Below, one piece after another: positions 1 to 4,790 of a stretch of DNA of 6,595 nucleotides. Positions within the stretch are counted from its first letter, which is position 1, and every line of letters begins with the position of its first letter. The DNA comes from Planctomycetota bacterium (GTDB taxonomy: Bacteria; Planctomycetota; Phycisphaerae; Sedimentisphaerales; Anaerohalosphaeraceae), in NCBI GenBank assembly GCA_003644215.1, contig QNBU01000066.1:1-6595 (forward strand), in the 5' to 3' direction. The notes under the pieces were generated by a model that was not told the DNA's origin, did no database searches, and worked only from the letters and a program-made list of their open reading frames with translations. The translations under genes were made by a program, and so were the position numbers.

Positions 1-2
1 AC

Positions 3-593
3 ATCAATGACCTGCGTGTTTCTCGCAGGGAGGAGATACTGGATGTTTTCAGGGATTCGTCCGCAGAATGTGAAAAAAGTGCCGCGTCCATTACGCGGAC
101 ATTGAATGCTGTTTTTACGAAAACAAACGGGATGACATTGGAGGGATTGACCCAGGATGGAAAACGACAGGCGCATAAGGAACTATCCGAGATTGAAGGG
201 ATAACCCCTTTTGCGGTAAGCTATTGTTTTCTGACAGCGCTGGGCGGCCATGCGATTCCGCTCAATGCGAAAATGATTGACTATCTCATGGCCGGTGAGT
301 TGGTGCATCCTAAGGCGACCGATGCGGAAATTACCGGTTTTCTGGAGCGACAGATTGGCGCCGCCGATGCGTATGATTTTTATCTGTTACTGCGGAACGA
401 GGCCGAGCAAGCCCAAGCGGCTTCTAAAACAAAGAAAGCGATCGCCAGGAAAAAAACGGCGGCTAAAAAGAAAACAAGCGTAAAAAAGAAGAAGACGACT
501 AAGAAAAAGACGGTTGTCAGGAAGAAGACCGCTGTGAAGAAGACAGTCGCTAAAAAGAAATTAAGCGCCAAGAAGAAAACAGCCGGAAAATAA
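3..593 (+). CDS. HhH-GPD / endonuclease III-like protein with Lys-rich tail, 5'-truncated by the window edge
   Basis: The reading frame is open from base 3, with no stop before the TTG at 102, and the codons upstream of that TTG read as credible protein (INDLRVSRREEILDVF). The true start is therefore probably left of the window and TTG 102 is probably not the start. The segment at about 186-290 aligns without gaps to the E. coli Nth helix-hairpin-helix core: IEGITPFAVSY matches LPGVGRKTANV, and GGHAIPLNAKM matches the region ending VDTHI. In this alignment the catalytic Lys of Nth is Phe (codon 210-212) and the catalytic Asp is Asn (codon 264-266). The C-terminal Cys4 iron-sulfur motif is absent. 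Instead the protein ends in a basic tail (423-590) of 26 Lys and 2 Arg with no acidic residue. The fold assignment rests on recalled family patterns. A base-excision glycosylase activity is doubtful; a DNA- or RNA-binding role is inferred. hisG begins 43 nt downstream. Confidence 0.72.
   Translation: MNDLRVSRREEILDVFRDSSAECEKSAASITRTLNAVFTKTNGMTLEGLTQDGKRQAHKELSEIEGITPFAVSYCFLTALGGHAIPLNAKMIDYLMAGELVHPKATDAEITGFLERQIGAADAYDFYLLLRNEAEQAQAASKTKKAIARKKTAAKKKTSVKKKKTTKKKTVVRKKTAVKKTVAKKKLSAKKKTAGK
423..590 (+). repeat. Low-complexity A/G-rich tract encoding a Lys-rich H1-like tail
   Basis: This tract encodes 56 residues made almost only of K, T, A, V, S and R, arranged as short (T/S/A)-x-x-KKK units with a period of about 5-7 residues (KKTAAKKK, KKKTVVRKK, KKTAVKK, KKKTAGK). 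The DNA is a run of aag/aaa codons and is prone to slippage. Such tails resemble the C-terminus of eukaryotic histone H1 and of bacterial H1-like proteins, and they bind nucleic acid without sequence specificity. Here the tail is fused to a HhH domain rather than standing alone. Confidence 0.8.
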
Positions 594-625
594 GATTGTA
601 ATAAACATTTGTCGTTTGTGTGGAA

Positions 626-632
626 AGGTGAG
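626..632 (+). promoter_or_regulatory. Shine-Dalgarno that decides the hisG start
   Basis: AGGTGAG matches the AGGTGA part of the AAGGAGGTGA anti-SD complement. Its register places the ribosome on the TTG at 637. No purine-rich SD precedes the other in-frame candidates, TTG 616 and GTG 628. Confidence 0.55.
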
Positions 633-636
633 AGTT

Positions 637-1512
637 TTGTCTGATAAAGTACTCAAATTAGGCGTTCCAAAGGGAAGTTTGCAGAAAGCGACCTTTGCTC
701 TGTTTGAACGGGCCGGTTTTAATATATCCGGTTATGAACGCAGTTATTTCCCCCGTATCGATGACCCGCAGATACAGTTAATTATGCTGCGTGCCCAGGA
801 AATGAGCCGCTATGTCGAAGACGGCGTGTTGGATGCGGGCTTTACCGGTTATGACTGGGTTCAGGAAAATGGCTCGGATGTCCACGAGGTCTGTGAACTT
901 CTTTACAGCAAGGCCACGAGCAGACCTACAAAGTGGGTTCTTGCCGTACCAAATGAATCTGATATTAATAAACCCGAGGATCTTGAAGGCGGGATCATCG
1001 CGACAGAATTGGTTGGCGCAACGAAGAAGTATTTCGCCGATAAGGGCATCAATGTAAAAATTGAATTCAGTTGGGGTGCGACGGAGGTCAAGGCCCGCCT
1101 AGTCAGCGGTATTGTGGAACTGACCGAGACTGGCTCTTCGATTAAGGCCAACAACTTAAAAATTATCGACACGCTGATGACTTCGACGACGCGATTTATT
1201 GCAAACAATGACGCATGGGCCGATGATTTTAAGAAGCAGAAGATCGAAAGCATCGCAATTCTTCTAAACGCCGCCATTGACGCCAAGACGCTGGCAGGAC
1301 TAAAGATGAATGTTCAGAAAGATAATTTAGATGCGATTCTGGAATTGCTGCCAGCAGAAAAAAGCCCGACTGTGGCTCCACTGGCCGATGATCAGTATGT
1401 TGCGATAGAGATCATCATTTCGGAAAAAGACGGCCGCGAGTTGATTCCGGCGCTCAAACGAGCCGGTGCATCGGGCATCTTTACTTATTCGCTGAACAAT
1501 GTCATTCATTAA
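637..1512 (+). CDS. hisG: ATP phosphoribosyltransferase, long form
   Basis: HisG catalyses the first step of histidine synthesis, condensing ATP with PRPP to give phosphoribosyl-ATP in the cytoplasm. The 291-aa product has the N-terminal LGVPKGSL motif (residues 8-15), the PRPP-binding loop ELTETGSS (161-168) followed by IKANNLKIID, and the C-terminal PII-like regulatory domain that marks the long, histidine-inhibited form (VAIEIIISEKDGRELIPALKRAGASGI is split over about 255-281). Long-form enzymes work as hexamers without HisZ, and no hisZ is seen here. I chose TTG 637 because the protein then starts just ahead of the conserved LKLGVPKG and lies correctly behind AGGTGAG. An upstream TTG at 616 would add seven residues (MCGKVRV) with no SD. 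No other his gene is in the window, so the pathway genes are apparently scattered. yebC follows after 31 nt and is probably co-transcribed. Confidence 0.93.
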   Translation: MSDKVLKLGVPKGSLQKATFALFERAGFNISGYERSYFPRIDDPQIQLIMLRAQEMSRYVEDGVLDAGFTGYDWVQENGSDVHEVCELLYSKATSRPTKWVLAVPNESDINKPEDLEGGIIATELVGATKKYFADKGINVKIEFSWGATEVKARLVSGIVELTETGSSIKANNLKIIDTLMTSTTRFIANNDAWADDFKKQKIESIAILLNAAIDAKTLAGLKMNVQKDNLDAILELLPAEKSPTVAPLADDQYVAIEIIISEKDGRELIPALKRAGASGIFTYSLNNVIH

Positions 1513-1543
1513 GAAGATAGAGAGTTAAAAAGGGTAACTGGAC

Positions 1544-2293
1544 ATGGCTGGACATTCCCATTGGGCTGGCATTAAACACAAAAAAGCCGCCAACGATGCA
1601 AAACGCGGTAAAGTATGGAGCAAGATCGCGCGGATGATTATCGTCGCCGCCAAGGACGGTGGCGGGGATCCCGGGCAGAACTTGGCGTTGCGCTATGCAA
1701 TCGACAAGGCCAAAGCCGCCAATATGCCAAAAGATACCATTGAAAAGGCCATCAAAAAAGGAACCGGCGAACTGGGTGCCGTTGAGTATGTTGATGTGCT
1801 GTACGAGGGCTACGCTCCCGGCGGCGTGGCGATTATGGTCGAGGGCCTAACCGATAACCGCAACCGCACCGCACCGGAGATCAAAAAGATATTTGAAAAA
1901 CGCGGCGGCTCGATGGGCGCCAGCGGATGCGTCAGTTATATGTTCAAAAAGAAGGGCCTGATAACGGTCAAGACCGATGCGGCCGACGAAGAATTACTCA
2001 TGGATATCGCGCTAACCGCCGGAGCGGATGATTTCGAGAATATCGACGAAGTCTATGAGATTACCTGCGAACCGGAGGCCTACGATGGCTTAAAAGCAGT
2101 GCTGGAGGAAAAGCAAATTCCGCTGGAAACTTCCGACCTTTCGAGGATACCCGACAGCACGATTCCAGTCGCAGATGCGGACACCGCTCGTAAACTCCTG
2201 AATTTACTCGAGGATTTCGAGGATCACGACGATGTGCAGGAAGTCTATGCCAACTTCGACATCCCCGAAGACATCCTGACCCATCTCCAATAA
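1544..2293 (+). CDS. yebC: YebC/PmpR/TACO1 family protein
   Basis: This 249-aa protein has the usual family length and the hallmark N-terminus MAGHSHWAGIKHKKAANDAKRGKVWSKIAR. The RYAIDKAKAANMPKDTIEKAIKKG segment and the NRNRTAPEIKKIFEKRGGSMGASGCVSYMF core follow, and then an acidic C-terminal domain. Family members have been described as DNA-binding regulators (PmpR-like) and, more recently, as ribosome-associated factors that help translation through difficult stretches such as proline runs (TACO1 in mitochondria, YebC-type proteins in bacteria). Sequence alone cannot choose between these roles. AGGG at 1531-1534 is a modest SD 9 nt before the ATG. The gene lies 31 nt after hisG, so read-through is likely. 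It is followed by a GC-rich hairpin, which may mark the end of the hisG-yebC unit. No residue anomaly is evident. Confidence 0.96.
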   Translation: MAGHSHWAGIKHKKAANDAKRGKVWSKIARMIIVAAKDGGGDPGQNLALRYAIDKAKAANMPKDTIEKAIKKGTGELGAVEYVDVLYEGYAPGGVAIMVEGLTDNRNRTAPEIKKIFEKRGGSMGASGCVSYMFKKKGLITVKTDAADEELLMDIALTAGADDFENIDEVYEITCEPEAYDGLKAVLEEKQIPLETSDLSRIPDSTIPVADADTARKLLNLLEDFEDHDDVQEVYANFDIPEDILTHLQ

Positions 2294-2302
2294 CAAAAAC
2301 GC

Positions 2303-2318
2303 GGCGGCGCAAGCCGCC
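2303..2318 (+). terminator. GC-rich GCAA-tetraloop hairpin after yebC
   Basis: GGCGGC (2303-2308), GCAA (2309-2312) and GCCGCC (2313-2318) form a perfect 6-bp GC stem closed by a GNRA tetraloop, 10 nt after the yebC stop. No U-run follows, so this is not a canonical intrinsic terminator. It could be a 3'-end-stabilising or processing hairpin, or a weak or Rho-assisted terminator. Confidence 0.4.
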
Positions 2319-2322
2319 CGAT

Positions 2323-2332
2323 TGCGATCGCA
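2323..2332. repeat. 10-nt perfect palindrome TGCGATCGCA
   Basis: TGCGATCGCA contains GCGATCGC, which is identical to the HIP1 core abundant in cyanobacterial genomes, and a GATC site. It lies 4 nt after the GCAA hairpin and upstream of the putative acylphosphatase promoter. A role as an operator or a methylation site is possible but unsupported. Confidence 0.35.
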
Positions 2333-2340
2333 CGATAACG

Positions 2341-2370
2341 CTGAGAAAAAAACCGCGGATTTGCTATAGA
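2341..2370 (+). promoter_or_regulatory. Putative sigma70-like promoter for the acylphosphatase gene
   Basis: CTGAGA (2341-2346, 4/6 to TTGACA) and TATAGA (2365-2370, 4/6 to TATAAT) are separated by 18 nt. TG at 2362-2363 gives an extended -10 (TGCTATAGA). The predicted start of transcription, near 2377, lies after the ATG at 2370. If the promoter is real, translation must begin downstream of 2370. Confidence 0.3.
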
Positions 2371-2408
2371 TGAAGGGTGGCATGGCCATCTTGGCCGTGG
2401 AAGAAGCG

Positions 2409-2684
2409 ATGAGTCAAATTGCCAAACAAATCTTCTTCAAAGGCCGGGTCCAGGGTGTGGGCTTTCGCTATACCACCCACCGTGCGGCGAGCCGCTATGA
2501 CCTGACCGGCTATGTCAGGAATTGTCCCGACGGCACGGTCGAAGCTCTCTTGCAGGGCACGGCATCCAATATCCAGGCCTGTCTTGACGACCTCAAAGCT
2601 ACTTTCGGCGGCTATCTTCGCGAAATCAACACAACCGACCAACCCATCAATCCGCAATACCACTATTTCCGAATTTCGTATTGA
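2409..2684 (+). CDS. acyP: Acylphosphatase
   Basis: This small cytoplasmic alpha/beta enzyme hydrolyses carboxyl-phosphate bonds such as acetyl phosphate and 1,3-bisphosphoglycerate. From ATG 2409 the product is 91 aa, the normal family size. It shows both signature motifs: FKGRVQGVGFR (residues 10-20, phosphate-binding loop and catalytic Arg20) and GYVRNCPDGTVEA (34-46, catalytic Asn38). In-frame ATGs at 2370 and 2382 would add 13 or 9 residues ahead of the conserved first strand. The 2370 codon overlaps a putative -10 and has no SD. The chosen start has only a weak GGAAGAAG ahead of it (2399-2406), so the start is less certain than the identity. The gene lies between yebC and the small-protein/NTase operon, and neither neighbour suggests a dedicated pathway. 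Confidence 0.93.
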   Translation: MSQIAKQIFFKGRVQGVGFRYTTHRAASRYDLTGYVRNCPDGTVEALLQGTASNIQACLDDLKATFGGYLREINTTDQPINPQYHYFRISY

Positions 2685-2709
2685 ATTCCACCCCCAAATC
2701 CCGTTTAAT
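2681..2709 (+). promoter_or_regulatory. Putative sigma70-like promoter of the small protein-NTase-nrnA operon
   Basis: TTGAAT (2681-2686, 4/6) and TTTAAT (2704-2709, 5/6) are separated by exactly 17 nt. Transcription would start near 2716, about 30 nt before the GTG at 2746 and ahead of its GAGGA SD (2734-2738). The -35 overlaps the acyP stop codon. Confidence 0.45.
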
Positions 2710-2714
2710 AGAGG

Positions 2715-2730
2715 TTGATCAGACTATCAA
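2715..2730. repeat. Short inverted repeat at the predicted transcription start (possible operator)
   Basis: TTGAT (2715-2719) and ATCAA (2726-2730) flank a 6-nt spacer, giving a 5-bp symmetrical site over the predicted +1. A third TTGA lies at 2732-2735. It could be an operator or a 5'-UTR hairpin. The arms are short, so chance is a real alternative. Confidence 0.25.
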
Positions 2731-2745
2731 GTTGAGGATATTTTT

Positions 2746-2985
2746 GTGGTTTCCCGTGATACATCCAAGCAAAGCGATGAGTTGGTAACACAGCTTTATC
2801 GTGATATGCCCACCGCGAAAAAGGCGAAATTGCTGTTTGATGCGATGCGAATGGGCCAGCAGTTGGCTATGGCAGGGCTTCGACAACTTCATCCGCAGGC
2901 CGATGAGAATCAAATTTGGCACCTCTGGGCCAAACAGCACCTCGGCGAAGAACTCTACCAACAGGCCTATGGGGACTCAAGATGA
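2746..2985 (+). CDS. Uncharacterised 79-aa helical protein paired with a nucleotidyltransferase
   Basis: No named family is recognised. The protein starts with GTG at 2746, with GAGGA (2734-2738) 7 nt upstream. It has no signal peptide, membrane segment, cysteine or metal motif. It looks mostly alpha-helical: a charged N-terminus (RDTSKQSDELVTQLYRDM), an Ala/Met/Gln-rich amphipathic helix (AKKAKLLFDAMRMGQQLAMAG, split over about 24-44), then RQLHPQADENQIWHLWAK and GEELYQQAYG. Its TGA overlaps the next ATG as ATGA (2982-2985), which implies translational coupling and probably balanced synthesis. From memory, similar small proteins (helix, then a 'GLRxxHP...E...LGEELYxxAYG'-like end) sit directly before NTase genes of this type in cyanobacteria and other phyla. 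This recollection was not checked. A partner, adaptor or antitoxin-like role is inferred only from the pairing. Confidence 0.8.
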   Translation: MVSRDTSKQSDELVTQLYRDMPTAKKAKLLFDAMRMGQQLAMAGLRQLHPQADENQIWHLWAKQHLGEELYQQAYGDSR

Positions 2986-3560
2986 ATAACATATTTGACC
3001 CGGCAATTGAAGCATTTGTCGATATTCTTGATAAGCTAAAAATCCCTTATGCAATTGGGGGTTCTGTCGCCAGTTCAATCTATGGTCAGGTTCGATTTAC
3101 ACAGGATGCGGATGTATCGGTCGCGTCGTTTGACGGTCAGATAGCCAAATTTTGCCAAGCTGTAGAAGGCGGTTTTTATGTCAGCCGGCAGGCCGTTCAG
3201 CAGGCACATCAGAACGCATCGAGCTTTAATGTGATTTATCTCGACTCTGCTTTTAAGATAGATGTTTTTGTTGTTTCGGACGATCCTTTCAAAAGGCAGG
3301 TTTTATTACGACGCGAAAAAGTCGCTTTTGAAGAGGGTTCAGATAGAATGTATGACCTTGTTTCGCCTGAAGATATTATCCTGTTAAAGCTTCAATGGTA
3401 TATGGACGGCGGGGCTACTTCCCAAAAACAATGGAATGACATTTTAGGTGTTCTGAAAAACCGACAGGATAAATTGGATATGAGCTATCTGCTGGATTGG
3501 GCGTCGAAACTTTCCGTATTAGACTTAGTCAATAAAGCAACTCAAGAAGCAAAGGATTAA
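2982..3560 (+). CDS. Nucleotidyltransferase-fold (Pol beta/MNT-like) protein
   Basis: From ATG 2982 the product is 192 aa. It carries the Pol-beta-type NTase core: GGS (26-28) ahead of DAD (42-44) in GGSVASSIYG...TQDADVSV, with a third acidic residue at Asp94 in FKIDVFV. This gives the hG[GS]...Dh[DE]h...D layout of metal-dependent NMP transfer. Downstream are SPEDIILLKLQWY (128-140, Lys136) and QWNDILGVLK (150-159), which resemble the conserved helical part of AbiEii/MNT-type stand-alone NTases. The active site therefore looks intact, but the substrate (tRNA, protein or small molecule) cannot be read from the sequence. GGGGA at 2971-2975 serves as SD, and the start overlaps the upstream TGA. 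An upstream extension from 2916 is only the overlapping frame of the 79-aa gene. nrnA follows after 7 nt, placing this gene in one operon with a nanoRNase-type enzyme. AT content is visibly higher than in nrnA. Confidence 0.85.
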   Translation: MNNIFDPAIEAFVDILDKLKIPYAIGGSVASSIYGQVRFTQDADVSVASFDGQIAKFCQAVEGGFYVSRQAVQQAHQNASSFNVIYLDSAFKIDVFVVSDDPFKRQVLLRREKVAFEEGSDRMYDLVSPEDIILLKLQWYMDGGATSQKQWNDILGVLKNRQDKLDMSYLLDWASKLSVLDLVNKATQEAKD

Positions 3561-3567
3561 AACGGCC

Positions 3568-4569
3568 ATGCCTGACAACATGACATTTCAAGATGCGGTT
3601 GATTTGATTAACGATTCAAAGAGCGTTCTTTTGACTACGCACATCCGTCCGGATGGTGATGCCTGTGGATGTGTGCGTGCGCTGATGGAGGTGACACAGC
3701 AACTCGGCAAGAAAACCCGATCTCTGTTTATGTCGCCACTGGCGGCGTGGTACGAGTCGCTGTTTGACGAAAAACCGGCCATTCTCAATGACGATGTTAA
3801 GCCCGAACAGCTTTCAGAGGTTTATCGTGATGTTGATCTTGTCATCATTGTCGATACCGACAGCAGTGTCCAGTTGCCTGGATTTTCTGACTGGCTGGGC
3901 GACTGCGGCAAGAAGGTTCTTGTGATCGATCACCACATTACCGGTGATGATCTTGGGCATGTTAAACTGCTTGACGCCGAAGCCGCGGCGGCGGGGGAGA
4001 TTGTCTTTGACCTGATTAAGTTCGCCGGCTGGGATAGTACCGAACACATTGCCGAATCCATCTTTATCGCATTGTCCACCGACACCGGCTGGTTCAAGTT
4101 CGGCAATACCGACAGCCGTATTTTTCATACCGCCGCCGCGCTGATCGACGCGGGGGCAAGGCCGAATGTGATTTATCGGCTGCTCTATCAATCGTTCACG
4201 CCGTCCCGGCTGTACTTGATGACGCGGATGCTGGATCATTTGCAACTTCATGCCGATGCTCGTATTGCCACGCAATACATCCTGCGGAAAGATTTTGACG
4301 AAACCGGCGCCTCCGGCCCCGACACCGAAAACCTGATCGATGAGTGCCAGCGGATCGAGTCCGTCGAGGTTGCGGCACTGTTTACCGAACTGGCCGACGG
4401 CGGTTTTCGCTGCTCCCTGCGAAGCAAAGGCAAAGTCGATGTCCGTAAAATCGCCCAAAAATACGGCGGTGGAGGCCACACACTCGCCTCCGGCGTCAAC
4501 CTCAAAGGCCCCCTCGACACGGCTGTTCAGTGCATTGTGGATGAGGTAACGATGCAGTTTCAGGATTAG
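3568..4569 (+). CDS. nrnA: DHH/DHHA1 phosphoesterase, NrnA-type nanoRNase / pAp phosphatase
   Basis: This 333-aa protein has the two-domain layout of bifunctional oligoribonuclease/PAP phosphatases. Those enzymes degrade 2-5-nt RNAs to monophosphates and remove the 3'-phosphate of pAp; some members hydrolyse pApA or other cyclic-dinucleotide products. DHH-domain Mn-binding motifs are in order: HIRPDGDACG (25-34), DTD (96-98), DHH (121-123) and TDTGWF (171-176). The C-terminal DHHA1 substrate-binding motif GGGGHTLASG is at 300-309. All expected metal ligands are present, so it should be active. AAGGA (3552-3556) lies 11 nt before the chosen ATG; a second ATG at 3580 is possible. Only 7 nt separate it from the NTase stop, so it is most likely expressed from the same promoter. 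The exact substrate preference is inferred from the family. Confidence 0.92.
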   Translation: MPDNMTFQDAVDLINDSKSVLLTTHIRPDGDACGCVRALMEVTQQLGKKTRSLFMSPLAAWYESLFDEKPAILNDDVKPEQLSEVYRDVDLVIIVDTDSSVQLPGFSDWLGDCGKKVLVIDHHITGDDLGHVKLLDAEAAAAGEIVFDLIKFAGWDSTEHIAESIFIALSTDTGWFKFGNTDSRIFHTAAALIDAGARPNVIYRLLYQSFTPSRLYLMTRMLDHLQLHADARIATQYILRKDFDETGASGPDTENLIDECQRIESVEVAALFTELADGGFRCSLRSKGKVDVRKIAQKYGGGGHTLASGVNLKGPLDTAVQCIVDEVTMQFQD

Positions 4570-4624
4570 CAAATCAGTTCTTCGGGGATTTGAAATAAGA
4601 TGCATCTGTCTCATCTGTTTTTTT
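4570..4624 (+). terminator. Putative weak terminator region after nrnA
   Basis: Two structures follow the nrnA stop directly. CAAATC (4570-4575) pairs with GATTTG (4587-4592) around a C-UUCG-G apex (4580-4585) with a side bulge. AGATG (4598-4602) pairs with CATCT (4612-4616) just before seven Ts (4618-4624). The second has the order of an intrinsic terminator, but its stem is short and AU-rich. Overlapping it, AGATGCATCT (4598-4607) is also a 10-nt palindrome. Confidence 0.38.
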
Positions 4625-4654
4625 GCAGGGGGTGTAGTTGGCCGTAATGAGATA

Positions 4655-4682
4655 TTGCAGTCTATGTCTAATCTGATATACT
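4655..4682 (+). promoter_or_regulatory. Putative araB promoter with extended -10
   Basis: TGATATACT (4674-4682) is an extended -10 element, with TATACT matching 5/6 of TATAAT. TTGCAG (4655-4660) is a poor -35 (3/6) with a 16-nt spacer. A weak -35 with a strong extended -10 is typical of promoters helped by an activator. The predicted start near 4689 gives a leader of about 100 nt before araB. No AraC, AraR or CRP site was recognised. Confidence 0.4.
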
Positions 4683-4727
4683 TGTCCATTGGGGCTGGTT
4701 GGACCGCTCAGATGTCCGCCGCCGGCA

Positions 4728-4740
4728 AGGAAGTATTCCT
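4728..4740. repeat. Inverted repeat AGGAA-GTA-TTCCT in the araB leader
   Basis: A perfect 5-bp inverted repeat with a 3-nt spacer lies about 40 nt after the predicted +1 and about 50 nt before the araB ATG. The 3-nt loop is tight for an RNA hairpin, so an operator half-site pair is as likely. The AGGA in the left arm is not followed by a usable start. Confidence 0.25.
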
Positions 4741-4790
4741 GTCATTGGATAAGAACTGAGATAAAAGAGACTTTCAGGAGCTTGAAAATT

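Noticed and set aside
380..571. Hydrophobic Phe/Val-rich minus-strand frame that looks like membrane segments
   Set aside because: It is the complement of the Lys-rich (aag/aaa) tail, which gives Phe and Leu codons automatically.
903..1286. Minus-strand open frame of 127 codons inside hisG
   Set aside because: It is antisense to conserved HisG sequence, with no SD and no recognisable domain.
2715..2744. TTGATC with TATTTT as an alternative promoter (18-nt spacer)
   Set aside because: Transcription would start at or after the GTG 2746 and would exclude the good GAGGA SD.
2916..2981. N-terminal extension of the NTase from ATG 2916
   Set aside because: This part only reads the 79-aa gene in another frame. 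ATG 2982 has an SD and forms the ATGA overlap.
2746..2985. HEPN-type partner (MNT/HEPN toxin-antitoxin)
   Set aside because: No Rx4-6H motif is visible in the 79-aa protein (only R-Q-L-H) and it is shorter than typical HEPN domains.
4471..4491. GGAGGC/GCCTCC stem with a 9-nt loop
   Set aside because: It lies inside the conserved nrnA GGGGH region and is explained by Gly and Ala/Ser codons; no regulatory role is suggested.
3814..4689. Long open frame on the minus strand (291 codons)
   Set aside because: It lies opposite nrnA and its composition follows from the GC-biased third positions of nrnA. No family motif is present, while nrnA has every expected motif.
4689..4790. N-terminal extension of AraB from TTG 4689
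   Set aside because: The 34 extra residues are unlike ribulokinase, no SD precedes 4689, and a clear AGGAG precedes ATG 4791.
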